Source: Penicillus capitatus
Lineage: Eukaryota > Chlorophyta
Length of the DNA: 64,000 bases
NCBI GenBank assembly: GCA_965649825.1
Contig: OZ287705.1
Location: 248,001-312,000 of the forward strand
Direction of reading: 5' to 3'
The stretch's first letter is position 1; every line of letters begins with the position of its first letter. Both the position numbers and the translations under genes were made by a program. Below, piece by piece: positions 1-12,726 of the stretch. The notes under the pieces are model-generated. The model was not told the DNA's origin, did not search any database, and saw only the letters and a list, made by a program, of their open reading frames with translations.

Positions 1-493
1 TCTTCAAAATCCGTCTTGATTTATGATTACACACGTTTTGCCTTTGAACGTGTGCCACTTGTTCCATCAAACATCATTGCTGTTAGATTCTCTCCAGCTG
101 TCTGTGCGCGCCGTTCGTTTTCTTCGCGTCGCAACGGGAAGTGCATTCAAGTGTCTGATGCAGAACTGCTGACTCTTTATGATAAACATCTAATCGGCCT
201 CGCGTCACTGACGACATTGACCATGATGCATAGAGGGCTTATAGGGCTTCAGTACCACGAACAAGAAAACGACACAATACGTACAGGCGCCGACTACTGT
301 TGATGTCATATGCCTTAAGAAATTGAGACAGGCAGCTGTGTCTTTGCCTTTTATCCTACTGCCGGCCAAAAGAGGAACGCCCCTGATGAGGGACCATGTT
401 TTATAAAAAACATATCTGCCAGAAACCAAATAGGAGATCCGATGACGACGTGTCCCCCGTCAGAACAAGGATAAAGAATAACCGTCGCTGCTT
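1..493. other. No supported gene (left edge)
   Basis: Only short open frames without family resemblance or plausible exon structure are seen. This is the 3' flank of the minus-strand pseudokinase gene that ends at 494. Confidence 0.5.
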
Positions 494-2338
494 CTACGTA
501 TGACGCGATGACTGCGGCTTAGAGAAAGTGATCTTATGCTTGGCAGCGCGATCCCTTAATGCCTCTCTGGCTTGCTGCTGCCTTCTACGTATTTCTTTCT
601 TCGTCACGAGCATCCCCAGCCACTTATACAGGCGTAAACGATTATTGGGATAGATGAGCTTGAAATACAGAGGGTGATGCAGTTCACATTCGAGAAGGAA
701 GCTGTCACTGAGCTGCAGTTGCGTGCAGATCGTCACTTGTACATACTTCTTGTCCGTCAATCCGAAGGTCGGCGAGATGGAGTTCAGTCGATCAGAGGGG
801 ATCCGTTTTGGATCAAACGAGATGAGAGCCGTCGCCGATCCGATCTCGATCGACTGGGCGATATCCAGCGATTGCTCTTCGGCATCTGACACCTTCACAA
901 CGACCGACGCGAATTTCTCGATGGGCAGCGGGACCTGCGGATCCCATGACAGTTGCAGCCGAAGACGGCAGCTCTCGCCAAGTTTTAGCAGGTACACGGG
1001 ATCGTGCTCGAGATAGTCATCGAAGAAAGCGGCCGCCTCATTGGTTGTTCTTTTTTCGAACGGAAGCGAAGGATTGCTTTCTTCAGTAAAAAGCTCGACA
1101 TCGAAATTGATCGTCAGCTTCTCATGAATGTGATGCAGCAAAGACCATCGTTGCAACGACGGATCCAACGCTGGACACAAGTGCCTGAGCGTAAACTGTA
1201 GATAAGCTGTATGTTGGAGGGGAATATGTCTGGGTCGTGGCTGTACTTTGTGGAATGAAGTGAAGGGAGGTTCTATCAATAATGCTGTCGCCGTTTTTCG
1301 CTCTGCTTTATTTTCCAAAAGGCATGCTTGGATGCATCGAAGGGTCTGTTCCTCGAGCGGTGCACCGTGTCCATACAGATCGTTGGCTGAGAGCCATGTC
1401 TGTGGAGCGTCGCTCTCCGTGGACGACGGTGCTTCCGTAAGTTGTCTGTTCAGTAGCTTCTGAATTCCGTCCACGTCCGTAGCAGAGGAACCTACGTACG
1501 ATGCACCGATCGATCGATCGTGATCGGAATCGCGATCGCGATCGAGCAGCGATTACGGGTGAAGACTTCGAACGCGATGACGCCGAGGGCCCATATGTCC
1601 ATCCGAGGCTCCATCCAAATCTGGTCTCGTAGTTTCTGGACCATTTCTGGACGGCGATACGTGCTGCCAACATTCGGTAGGACGCGACAGGCGTCTCCAA
1701 TCGACGTCGCCGCCGAAAGGCTGATGACTTTCCAAGTGAAGTCCCCAGAAAACCACATGATATGCGACGGATGCAGATTGCCGTGAACGATGCCCACATC
1801 GTGCATGGACTGCAGCGCTTCCAAAACCTGAACAGCAGGCCACGATGGCATCTGCCATACGCTCAGAGCTGAACGCACTGAATAGACGACAGACTTCTGT
1901 TCGATCGAAGACATCTGTCGTCCAGACATAAATTCGACAAGTGTGAGGCAGCCCCTTTCTAACACGATAAAGGGAGGCAACCCTTCGATGTCTTCTCTGC
2001 TTTCGATCATGCTGTCGTCGAGGTGTCAGTATCGGAAAACAGAATGCCGGGAGACATGCTTACCTGCAGACGTGAAGACGGGCCTCCCGTAGATCACGAT
2101 GTGCCCGAACGGCGTTTTTGAATTCTTGTGGACGTCCTGGAAAGAATTTGATAAAGACTTCTCGGCCAGTCAACGTGTCCACCGCACATCGACCATGTCC
2201 CATTCCCGCAATCTTCTCCAATTGGATGACATACCTAAAGCAATGCAGATCGTATAGAAGCAAACGGTCGAGATCTCTCTGCCTGTCAGCGATGTAACCG
2301 TCCAGAGGAGTGTCCATGAGGTGCGTGTCGCTGCCCAT
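494..2338 (-). CDS. Pseudokinase with C-terminal CTD domain (PK1)
   Basis: Five exons: 2338-2064, 2011-1879, 1827-1557, 1491-1247 and 1195-494; introns are 52, 51, 65 and 51 nt. The sum is 1626 nt, 541 residues, ATG to stop. The N-lobe has a beta3 lysine (VFIKFF) but no glycine loop. The catalytic loop reads VHGNLHPSHIMWF, so the HRD aspartate is N and the metal-binding asparagine is H. There is no DFG (WKVISL), while a PE remnant (RRPEM) and the DxWxxG segment (DIWALGVIAFEVF) remain. Catalysis is therefore unlikely; ATP binding is uncertain. Residues after about 290 form the shared CTD, with LNSISPTFG followed by KKY and a hydrophobic-x-C/F-K element near the end, then a basic tail. Intron positions match PK2, PK3 and PK6, which confirms the model. 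No signal peptide, so probably cytoplasmic. Function unknown. Confidence 0.85.
1501..1556. repeat. CGAT/GATC-rich simple sequence in a PK1 intron
   Basis: Reiterated CGAT and CGCGAT tetramers and hexamers fill most of the 65-nt third intron of PK1 (1492-1556). It is the longest intron of this gene, consistent with slippage expansion. Confidence 0.6.
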
Positions 2339-3752
2339 ATGTCTTGCCTCTATCTTTGAAGATGGATATGGGATGTGATGATGATGGGTGACTGGGAGAT
2401 CATGAGGTGTGTTCCGTCCTACACTGAAGACAGACTCCTTGAGCTGGACCGTTACGGAAGGGCCAATGCCACGCGCCTGTGTTGCTGAACCGTCTGCTTA
2501 TGTGTATGACACGTCGGACTTGCACCGTCCATTTGGGTGGTTATAGATTCATGCCCAGAGGATGCTGTGGGACTCTTATCTGCGCAGTGTCTGTCAGCAC
2601 CGCCAGGCCAAAGGGCGCGTGATAGAGAAAGAAACGCATGAGGCGAAGAAGAAGGTTCGTCAAAGGGACACGAATGCCCGCCGCCTCGTCAGCATACGAC
2701 GACTGTTTTTTCGCGGAGGTCATAAATGGTATGTCTCTCAAGCGGCACGGACACGGCACGCGTTTTGTCACCGAAACGGAGTATGTTCGTTCGCTGACGG
2801 GAATAAGAACGAGGGGGCACCATCGCATGAGCGATAGACCGTTGTCGCAGCTCCTCGTACCGTGATATGGGCTGGTTGGTAGCATCTTAGAATACAATGA
2901 ATGAAACGCGTGTGTCGTCGTTCTCGACGCAGGAACGACCTGCGATACGATTTCTGAAAGCGTTCGTTTACCAAGAACGCAGAAGGAACAATGCAACCGC
3001 ACGCCAGGTGGCCGCGCTTGGCGTTTATGCTATTGGCGTCAGCGTATCGTTTTTTAGAACCGTTCATAGGCGGCGCACGAAGTTCATTACGAGGAGGGAC
3101 GCCGACGACAGGCTTACGTCGACCCGACTCGCCTGCTTTCGTGCGCGACAGCTCATGTCGACGTATGGGACAAGGGCCTCGCGTCTCCAGTTATCGCATT
3201 GGTACAACGCCTTTGCGCGACCACTTTCTTACCCAGCACGCTGAGATCAGGACAAGCCATGATATGATCATGAAGAGCTAGCTGTATTGTTACATGATCC
3301 CCAGAGCAGTCCATGTTACTTGTTCTTTACCATAAGGAAATCAGACAACGGATATCGTATACAGCCAAATGCCCTTCCCTATCGAAAGACAAATAACAGA
3401 ACGCGGAATTCAGGTGAATGCGTTTTCATCCACAGTCAATTGTCGAACGCTCTTTCTAGTGAAGGCTGCCTGCCTCATGGAAGTCACGGTCTAGGTGGGT
3501 GGTGGTTTCATCAAGCCTAGCACTGCCTCCGTCATTCCTAAGCGTGTCCATGTATGAAAAGATGGAAATACCGCCTCATTGATTTGTAAGCTTTCACCCC
3601 CTTTGACAAACGTAACGCTGATAAATCGCCAAATCTTCACGGGAACAAGGTAAGAGTGATCGGGTTTCATGATCGTCGAATGCCGGCATGCGATACGGAT
3701 ACGTATCTCTGCACATTCGATGCACATTCAACCGCTCATTTTTCAGCGACTC
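2339..3752. other. Intergenic, no supported gene
   Basis: Several overlapping frames of 70-150 codons exist on both strands, but none resembles a family in this window and no exon junction could be established. One plus frame at 2897-3244 begins with ATG but looks compositionally random. Confidence 0.4.
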
Positions 3753-4675
3753 TCATGGAATGTTGGACGAATGTCTCGTCAATAGGCGTTTTAAAAAGGT
3801 ACATGCAGATGTCTTCCGTTTACGTAGCATGCGTATTGCAGTTCGAAAAGATTGGGGGAAGCACTCGCAAAAGAACTGCAAACGCGAGCGTCGTGGATGT
3901 CCCGCGCAACTGCTCGGTGAAGGTATCGATACAATGTGTACGAGCATGCGCGAATTTTGGAGGAAAGGACCCATTGAGGAGGGCTCATCCCTCTGATAGG
4001 TAACTGTGTTACGATCGGCGTCGAACGTCGTCATCGCCCCATCGACGACGATCGCTCCATCGATATCAAGATTCGCTGCGATTGAGCTGACCCACGTGCG
4101 AATCCAGTTATCGATCGACGTGTATTCGACGACATGCGGGGGAGGTCTTAGCAGGGCGACAAGGAAAAGACGGCCGTCGATTAGGTGGATCCGACCTCCG
4201 TCTAGCCGCTGGTAGACGTCAGCCTTCGGCAGACCATTCCAGGGAGACTGGAAGAGACCGTCGAGAGCGTGGCAGTGCGGATGACGCACCAACAGAACGT
4301 AGCTGCACGCGATGTTTATCCCATCTCGGTGTCTTCCTTCAATCACATTGTCCAGGTTACGCTGAGACATAGCAGTTCTGTTCTTTGGCGCGTTCTAAGA
4401 GACACAGACCGTACTTGCGTCAGACGATCTTTAACTGACTTCCCGTCGAAAGGACCTACTTTTCTGAAGAAGGTCGAAGTACACTCGTCGTTAAAGTCGG
4501 CAACGGAAGTTTGAAGAATAGAAACTGAGAAAAGCCAACAAGATGCGGTCAGAAGAAAGATTTTTTTGGGAAAAGAAAACGCGTTCAAATAGCAGAGCAA
4601 AGAACCGTCCGTAAGTACTTCGGTACTCGATGCGGCAGTCCATGGCAGCGTTTCTTTGTAGCTATTGGGCAACAT
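3753..4675 (-). CDS. Uncharacterised protein, one hydrophobic segment, two exons
   Basis: Exon 4675-4415 and exon 4361-3753 flank a 53-nt GT-AG intron, phase 0, giving 289 residues. The first in-frame ATG is at 4675. A strongly hydrophobic stretch (about residues 37-57, starting KKIFLLTASCW) could be a membrane anchor or an internal signal. After it the frame is smooth and protein-like to about residue 200 (for example a GRIHLIDGRLFLVALL strand and a later DIDGAIVVDGAM). The last about 60 residues are basic and may be intronic or misframed. I do not recognise the family. It stands alone between PK1 and PK2 on the same strand. Confidence 0.45.
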
Positions 4676-5624
4676 GATTCGTATCGCCACCGTACGTCGT
4701 ATTGCAGAACACGTGGCTTGTATCCCTGATATCCAGTTTTGCACGTCGACCCGTCCCTTGGGTCATTTGTCAAGCTATTGGACCAGCGATGCCGTGCTCA
4801 AGAATGATATTCTTTGTCACGGTCACGGCAGCTCAGGATAGACGATAGAGATGGAATGGAGGAGAGCACAGGGCGAAGAACCGTGTCGGAAAGTGGACAG
4901 CAACAACGCGTTCGTTGCGCCCCGAACGTGTACCGAACGTCAAACCGTTGACGCCAGCAAAGACAGGGTCGTTTGCCTGTCTACCGCAAAAAAGACGATA
5001 CGAAGGTTCGCCGTTGGATGACGTCAGGCGCCGTCGATCGTCGATCGGTACGATGCGAAGCATCAACGCCTCTGCGGTGTCGCGGGAGAATCGCCCAATC
5101 GATGGGCGTTTTGCAAGGAGAGTGCATCTTTCACACCATACGTGGCGTACAGTACATGTTGTTGGTCGTCTTTGTGTTTCTTGCCGAAAGGTATCTCCTC
5201 ACATCAATCAATGACACGGCCATATCTGCCACCCCTTTCTGATATAACACCCATCCGATCGCCGCGGACGCCGCCATTGTGGCCTCCGCGTTCCGATCGT
5301 TGCTCAAATGGTTTTGGCTTCGGAAAAATGCTAATGGTCAGTAGGTACGTACGTAGGTAGGTAGGTACACAATGAACATGCGGACGACAGAAAAGAGACA
5401 AAACCAACGCATCACTTCATTATATACGTATCGATCGATGATCGATCGACGCGCAATTACGAAAAACAGAAAGGTGTTTTGAAGGGCAAGCTCAGTCACG
5501 CACATCGATTTCGTAGCTAACGAACATCACAGACAACGAAAAACCCCCTGTTGCTAGTCCCAGACAGATTCCGTTCCAGAAGCGTTTTTTCGAGGACGTC
5601 GGAATGAAAACAGACAAAGAATGT
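4676..5624. other. Intergenic, no supported gene
   Basis: Small overlapping frames only. It contains the tetranucleotide tract at 5341 and GATC-rich patches near 5430-5450, and forms the 3' flank of PK2. Confidence 0.4.
5341..5368. repeat. Microsatellite, GTAG/GTAC tetramers
   Basis: A short run of about six alternating GTAC and GTAG tetramers in noncoding sequence. Confidence 0.7.
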
Positions 5625-7458
5625 TCATTTCTGATCAAGGGAACGACGCAGAGCTTCGTCGTGTTTGACCATACCCATAAATCTGTGCAGTCTCAGTTTG
5701 TTGCTCGGAGCGATCATCTTGCAGTAGATAGCCTTGTGGAACTCAAGGTCACGAGACACCGGTTTTCCGAAAAGGAGTTTGATACCCACCTCCAATCGCA
5801 CGTACTTTTCTTCGATCGCTCCCCAGTGCGTCGAGATCATCTGCAGTCGCTTCGATCCGAGTGTCGACGGTTGGAATAACGCCGATGCGACGATCTGATC
5901 GTCTTGACTGTGCTGCTTGACAGCGAGTGCAACAGCATCGCTGTCCGGCGGCTTTACTGATACGGAGAGGATTCTCTCAACGACGAGGCCGGATGCCGAA
6001 TCCGGTACCACTCGGATGCGAAATCGATACGTGTGACCGACGTTGATATAGTGGACAGGATGCAGCGGCAGATCGCTATCTCGATAGGCCCAGGAAGGTT
6101 TGCCCATTTGCTGATCGAACGGCAGATTCCCGCCCGTCCCTTTCGGCAGATACTCCACATCGATGCCGAACTGCAATCGATCGGCGATGCCAACCGTCCA
6201 GACCCAATCGGGCATCTCGGCCTCGTTCGGCTCTTCCAATACGCCAACGGGACTCTGCTGGAAATGAGCTGTCGGATAGGGGATCCGTGCAGAAGGGGCT
6301 TACGTTCTCTTGACTGTCCATGCGTTGATAGAGATCCATAGCCGATCGAAAGAGAGGATCGCCCAAGGCATCGGCGGCCGTTCGCCTTTCGTCGGGATTC
6401 TCGTGGAGGAACGTCTGGATGAATCGGAGGTTATACTCTTCGACGTTTCCGCTGAATATGCGTCCGCGTGGATTGGCCGATAGCCATCTCTGTACCGTCC
6501 CGTCTGCATCGGCCGACGTCTGCTGCAGTCTTCTCTCCATATACTCCAAGATGCCGACGGAATTGATGACGGCGGAACCTGCGCGAGCAAACAGAAATCG
6601 GATCGGAGATGCGGAGCGAAAACGCACAGGTCAAGATCTCGAAGGCGATGATGCCGTAGGACCACATATCTGCGGCAGGCGTAAGGTGTACCGCCGGTAT
6701 CTCCGTGTCTTCTCCCTCCTCAGAGCTGTCCGAAGCGGCATCCTCTGTGTCCTCCTCGGACTGCTCGACGTTTGGCTGCTGCGCGCTTTGGACGGCGTAC
6801 TCGAGGCCGCCTAGCTTCCACGTGCGCTCCGCTTCGAACCAGAGGATGTTGGAGGGCTTGAGATGGCCGTGTGTGATGCCCAAGGAGTGCAAGTAATGGA
6901 GGGACTCGAGGACCTAAGATGCGTGACACGTTGCCGGTCCTATCCGTGCAGAGTGGCGGCGCTACTGAATAGAGAAGGGCTTTCTGATCCATCGGTGTCA
7001 TCGACTGACGCTTCATTCGGTGCGAGAGATCGTCCTCTCCTCGCTCAAAGATCAGACACGGCGGAAAGCCATGGATGTTTTCGATGCTCTCCAGCAATCT
7101 GCGCATAAAACACGTGAGCAGCCGCCGGCCATCGATGACGCTGCACGCACCTGCTGACAAACTTGTTCTCGGGCTCCAGCGCTCGGTGGATCTTGAGAGC
7201 GTTTGCGAATTCGGCAGATTCCCGGCGAAAGAATTTGAGAAAGACGCGCTGACCCGTTCGCTCGTTGATTGCATAACGACACTGTGGCTTTCCTTGGATT
7301 CTCTCAGACTCGATCTTGTACCTGCCAGCAACGGTGTGCCTCGCTGAGAGGCGATGGGGGTGGTGGTACCTTCCGGCGAACAAGACACCCTCCTTGAACG
7401 AGCACAACTGCATATAGAACTCCATGCTGCGCGCATCCTTCTCATCGAGGGATGGCAT
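5625..7458 (-). CDS. Pseudokinase with CTD and acidic activation segment (PK2)
   Basis: Six exons: 7458-7370, 7321-7151, 7098-6966, 6913-6628, 6578-6304 and 6254-5625; introns are 48, 52, 52, 49 and 49 nt. The sum is 1584 nt, 527 residues. The beta3 lysine is kept (RVFLKFF). The catalytic loop is THGHLKPSNILWF: HRD aspartate to H, asparagine kept. DFG is replaced by GLE (WKLGGLEYA). Where the activation loop and APE should be, there is a run rich in E, D and S (residues about 220-250), then the DMWSYGIIAFEIL helix. The CTD follows (IEEKYVRLEVGIKL; IYCKMI; NKLRLHRFMG). The acidic loop is unique in the family and could be a CK2-type phosphorylation platform (inference). Probably inactive as a kinase. 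Confidence 0.87.
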
Positions 7459-8272
7459 CGTTGCTCGTGCTGCCTGTGATACAGGTGATGTGACAGGTCA
7501 AAGGCAGAGGGGGTGCTTAGCTGCTTACCAACATCGGCGGCAAACTGATGGTGCGCATCGGCGGTGGTGCAGACGGTGCATTACGTGACATGGTGTTTCT
7601 CTTGAGATCGTCCTTCTTTTCTGCTCACACATCGGCACGACTGACCCATGTGCCGACCATGACCCATGCCGTACTTAATGAGAATGAACCAAAGGCGTGG
7701 GCAGGGATCGATGAAGGCGGTCTCAGCATTCGAACGGAGACGGTTTTTCGCGAGTGCGAGGACTGCGATGCTTGCTGTCGTGGTTTGCCAGCCGATCGAC
7801 GGGAAAGGCGTTTCTGCGACATCGTACCGCTGCGAAACAGTTTAAAGCGTCCGCTCTTCGTCTCCAGCGACTGGTAATCCATCAGCCGACTCTCGCCGCC
7901 TTTGACAGAGGATGATGGTCCGAGGTGGTCGCACACCAATCGGCGCCACGACTTCGACGTTTCCATTTGCGAAGCGCTGGGTCAGCGAGGAGGACGAGCC
8001 TAAGGGGACAGGACCGTTCAGCGGTGTCTTTTTCGCTGTCTTGTTGACTGCCTCGAAAATCGGAGGCTGCGCTGTGGCGTCGTACCGTAATGGAAGGTGG
8101 GAGTGTGGGTCACTCTTTTTTTGTCTGAGGTCACGGGTCAGAATGGAACACGTTCTGCGCGAATAAAGTAGGCTCTTGCGCGAAAAATCGTACCTCACCA
8201 ATGACGGTATCATGCAGACAGCATTTGGAGGATGCTAAAATGTCTCCCGCTGCATCGTTAATGACATTTTCA
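7459..8272. other. Unresolved; a possible coding exon
   Basis: A plus frame 7659-7877 is cysteine-containing and moderately protein-like, and a minus frame overlaps it. Neither could be joined to a start or another exon, so no gene is claimed. Confidence 0.25.
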
Positions 8273-9170
8273 TCATGAAGTTCCTAAAAGATCGGTATCT
8301 GACGCATATCGGCTCGATATCTTCGTTAACGGCCGCCAGCTGTGTCGCTCGGCAGAAACGGATAGACGTGGCTGTGCGTTCGTTCGCTGTGAATCAGGCA
8401 TACCGGTGATGAGCATCTCCCTCTGTTCTCGAAGCACTGAGCTGTTCAAGCACGGTGGTCTCGAAGCACAGGAGAAAGGCACTTGTGCAAGAGCCATCCA
8501 TAGGCGTGGACGACGTTGTGTGTGACGGCGACAGTCCATCTCGCCTGCCACTTCCTGTGTTCTGTGGGATCGTCCTGTGTCATGATACACTCCATGAACG
8601 CAGACCTCCATTTCCAGGAAGGGAGGTCGGATGGGAAGCGGGGTTCCATCAGCAGCTCTTGGGAAAATGTGGCCTGTAGACATCCGTTGCCCGATTTGTC
8701 GGTGGAGTGCCCATCATGCGATGACGCGTGACGATCGCTTGCGATGTGACGTGCCATCGACAGAAGCTCATGGCTGAGATACACGCTCGTCCCGGCTGAT
8801 CTTGTCACGTATCCTTCCATGGCATATATCCGGACGCCCTTTCAGCGTCTGCGTAACACGAGATAACAGACACATCACTCAAAGGCAACTCCATGTTGCC
8901 TGTCACGTTGCCTCTGGGATCGATCCGGTCGGGTAGAGGGACGGACTGCATGCGAAATCGGATGTCCGATAAGCTTGCATGTGTACGATTGCCCGTTGTC
9001 CGTCGTAAACAAGGCTTGTCCTTCGCACGAGTATTTTTTCGATCCGAAAACGTGCTTTTCGTATGCGATATCCGCGCGCGTCGATCGCATCCGAAACCGA
9101 TCACGATACGCTTTATCGTCTTCTTCGCCATCGTTAGTCTCCCATTCGCTCGCCAGACACGCGGCAAATT
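8273..9170 (-). CDS. Uncharacterised multi-exon protein (approximate model)
   Basis: Two stretches read as real coding sequence in different frames. About 9145-8985 carries an acidic start (TNDGEEDD) leading into KKYSCEGQALFTT and KLIGHPISHA. About 8640-8455 carries LPSWKWRSAFMEC and VVHAYGWLLHKC. A last exon to a stop near 8275 follows a plausible CACAG acceptor near 8400. Exon borders and the start are not fixed. No domain recognised. It lies between PK2 (same strand) and PK3 (divergent). Confidence 0.35.
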
Positions 9171-9379
9171 ATCTGTCGTACTCGCACGCCGCTTGCGGAC
9201 CACGGTTTCACCTACTCGAAACGCGCCGCACTGCTTCCTTACCAATCTCTTCCTCGGACGTCCACGTCTTAAGCACAGAGCAGACGCTCAGACATGTTCC
9301 ATAAGAAACAGATTCCCGTCGTTTTCGTGAATTTCGTCCTTCCTTCCTTCTGTCGCCCTTGTTTCCCTAATCTTTAGTC

Positions 9380-11761
9380 ATGCGGCGACCTCTCTGCTCG
9401 ATTTCTGTTTCCTCTCGTGCCATCGACGGCACCGAAAAGAACAAGGCATCTGCTTACAGAGTTTCGACCCCTGCGAAGAACGCCGATGCGACAGGCGCGG
9501 CGCCGTCTCCGACGACAGCAACGCGAGACGCCGTCGGCTCGAACGGCGCCACGTCGACGGCTTCCCGTCGGCCATCGTCTGACCCATCAGCTGACCCGCG
9601 CGTCGCTCGGCCAGGAACACGGGAAACGATTCTTGGCCGCGTCTCAAGACAGTTACGGCGGCGACGTATTTTCCGTTTCGGCGTTGAAACTCAGGAGAGC
9701 GCGTCGGAACTGAGACCTGCTGTCGACCGCAACCTGTCGAACCGGACGCAGTACGTCTCCTTCTCATCACTTCGTCGTACGTCTGTCGACCGATCATCTC
9801 CCATCGAACGAAGCTTGACATCTTGGTCGTGGACAGGAAATCGGAGCCAGGGAAGCATCGCCTGCTCTTCCTTGGCTGAACGCAGAACGTGTTCTGCTGG
9901 ACGAGTCACATCATCCTGCGCCAGTTTCTATTCAGTCAATGAAGACGACGCCCCCTTCGTTTACGAAAGGGATACGCACGGCTCGACCTCGCAGACACCG
10001 GAAACGCAGAGAAACGATCGCCTGATAGCTGATAGGTACGCCCACGCTCACCTCTGTCCGTAAAAGCGAACGGGAGAACTAACGGCCAATGGTCAACGCA
10101 GATTCGAGGTGGAGAGCGATACGATTCCGGGAAAACCGTACTGCCACTACGGTCGAGATACCCAAACGAACAGAAAAGTATGGATCCAGTTTCGGCCCGA
10201 TCGCACGATCGATGGCCATCGCGATGTCGAGATGCATCGACGGCTCGAAGGCAACAACCACATCTGCAGGCAAACCACCCGTAACGCAAATTGAGTGCCT
10301 GACATCGTCCGTTGATCAGAATGATCCATTGTGCTGACAGCGACAGCCGCCAGCCTGCGTGCGTGGTCTTCGAGGCTGGAGATTACACCCTGACAGACAT
10401 ACTCGCACACGACGCACTGCACCACCCATTCCACCAGCGCGTTGCTCTCCGTGACGTAAGGCGACCGTCACGTGTGTAGGCATCTCAGTTGGACTTGTTT
10501 GCCAGGTGGCCGAGGCGCTTGAGTCGATGCACGAGCAGGGGATCGTGCACGGTGATCTGACTCCTTCGAATGTGGCGTGGTTCTCATCGGACTTCCGTTG
10601 GAAGCTGACCGGTTTGGAACACGCGTGTTGCGCTGGCGAAGAAGCTTCTTTGCCGTGCGCCGACAGTAAGTATGTGGCGCCAGAAATCCGACAAGCGCGG
10701 TGCGACGGTCGATCATCTTGCCGTCGCGAAACGTCCGAAGACATGTGGTCCTTCGGCATCATTGCTTCGGAGGTCTTCAAAGGTACGCCGCTCTCTTTTC
10801 TCCGCCGCCGTTCTTGACAGCACTGTCTACAGTTGTGACGTTAGCAGACGTCCCTGGCGGTATCGATCATCTGCACCAGACGTCACATCAAGTGACGCAT
10901 CCGTTGCGGCGAGAAGAGACGCAAAAATATCTTTCGGTCAATCCGCGTGGCAGAGAGCATGCGTGCGAAGACGCGCAGGCATTGAGATTCGTCCGATCCG
11001 TTCTCCATCTGCGTCCTGAAAGCCGACTGACGGCGACGCAGTCTCTCGAGAACAGCATCTTTCACTGCGCCGCCGATTTCTCCGCTCGTGCTGAGAAACA
11101 AGAATCTATTAGCCCAATACAGGAGGCGCTGATGAAGGCCACGATCGCCGCCAATGTGAAACTCTCTGTCGCTCTTTGGCGCTGCGAGATGCAGACAGAT
11201 CGCGATGCTCTGCGCCGACTGAGCAAGAGGAAAGGAAAAGAGGTGCCGTCGATTCACGACGAGTACTTGTCAAAGGAGCGTCCAGTCCATCTGCTGAGAA
11301 TCGGCGAGACCTACTGTCTGCGTCTTCGCATAGAGAGCAGGAATGGTTTCTCTGTGACGTTCGACGACGTCATCGGCATTTCTGTCCGGCCGCCAGACGC
11401 AGATGCCCATCCCCTAAACGCCGATCAACTCGAGTCTGGCGACAGTGTCGAGGCCTTCGCTTTGTGGCCTCTGGCGGAGTGCGACTCCGACAAACTCAAT
11501 TCCGTTTCTCCTCGCTTCGGAACACCGCAGCGCAAGTATACAGAAATCAAAGTCGCGGTGCAGGTGCGCGTCAGGGAGCCGCCATTGGAGATCTGTCTCG
11601 AAGAGAAGATCCACTGTCGAATGATGGATTCCGAAAGACACCTGAGCTGCTATCGACTCTATCGGAAAATCAAGGGAGCCTGGATCGCCTTACCGCCAAT
11701 CAGTCGCAGTTTTACGCGCTGCTTTGTCTCGGCGGCCGAGATCGCGGCAGGAGCCGCCTGA
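9380..11761 (+). CDS. Pseudokinase with long Ser/Arg-rich N-terminus and CTD (PK3)
   Basis: Five exons: 9380-10035, 10102-10269, 10320-10455, 10506-10782 and 10848-11761; introns are 66, 50, 50, 50..65 nt in size range. The sum is 2151 nt, 716 residues. The second intron (10270-10319) has GC-AG ends and sits exactly where the paralogues have GT-AG introns. The first about 218 residues are a low-complexity Ser/Thr/Arg/Ala region absent from PK1 and PK2. The beta3 lysine is Q (VWIQFR). The catalytic loop, VHGDLTPSNVAWF, keeps both D and N and is the least degraded of the six. DFG is GLE. APE is present (YVAPEI). The CTD shows LNSVSPRFG, RKY and IHCRMM. It lacks the intron that PK1, PK2 and PK6 have at the kinase-CTD border. 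Confidence 0.85.
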
Positions 11762-12726
11762 GCGCCGATCTCTGGAACAACAGCCAAATGCATTTCTGTA
11801 CCGATGACGAATCATTGAAATTCCTAATAGAGGAATGGATATACAAGATCAATCTTTCCTAATAAAATCTGCAGAGGCCATTCAAGAACTTCGCCGAGAA
11901 GAGGCGAATCGAGCGTGTTCTGTTGGATGGACAGTTTTTTGCTGGAAGCTTCGCAGGCAGGATGCCTTAAACTATACCCCAGCGACGATTCTTTACCGAA
12001 CTGTACTTAAGTATGCGCCTTTGGCGTGCAGAACGTTTCATTTCGTTAATAAAGTCGTCAACTTTATATGGACGGATTGTACTTGTTATCTCGAACCCAT
12101 AAGAATCACTCTTCTTTCATGTTCGCACTTAATTTGCAAAAAAACTCGCAAACATGAGCCACTATCTGCAGAAGTCTGCATTTTTGAACGAATGATTGAT
12201 GGTAGATCTGAGGAATGATCAAGAAGAGGAGACTGTGAGAACGTTGAAAATATATTGTCATCGATAACACTTTAAGACAGAAACGCCGCCGGCGGCGCCA
12301 TACCTATCTTGTTCTCGCGACGGTCCGTCTTCTCAACGGTCAACGGCATTTGAATTGGAATCGTCGTGACAAACGAAGCCGAGAGAACCGATGCGCGTGT
12401 GCAGCCGTCAAATAGAAACCGCTTTTCCGTTTGGCATCTCGTAAGAGATCGAACCGTTAGAAAGGAAAACGCATACGGCGTTCTTGAGGGAACGCTCTTT
12501 GAATGCAAGCGCCGAACGTGTGCTTCGTACGAACGGTAAGTATTTAGGTCTCATTTGAGAGGAACGATTTCATTTGACACAAAGGTTCTCGCCGAAGTTC
12601 CAAAACGGTAAGTGCGTCCTCCAAATCTGTATGCGCCTAAGCGACTGAACCACGTACGCCAAACGGAGAAGTTGAAAACCGCTACTGTGAGAACGTAATC
12701 CCAAATTGAACGACCCTTCAACAGTC
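11762..12726. other. Intergenic, no supported gene
   Basis: An ATG-less or weak frame at 11835-12218 has lower GC and no family resemblance. Nothing else is supported. Confidence 0.4.
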
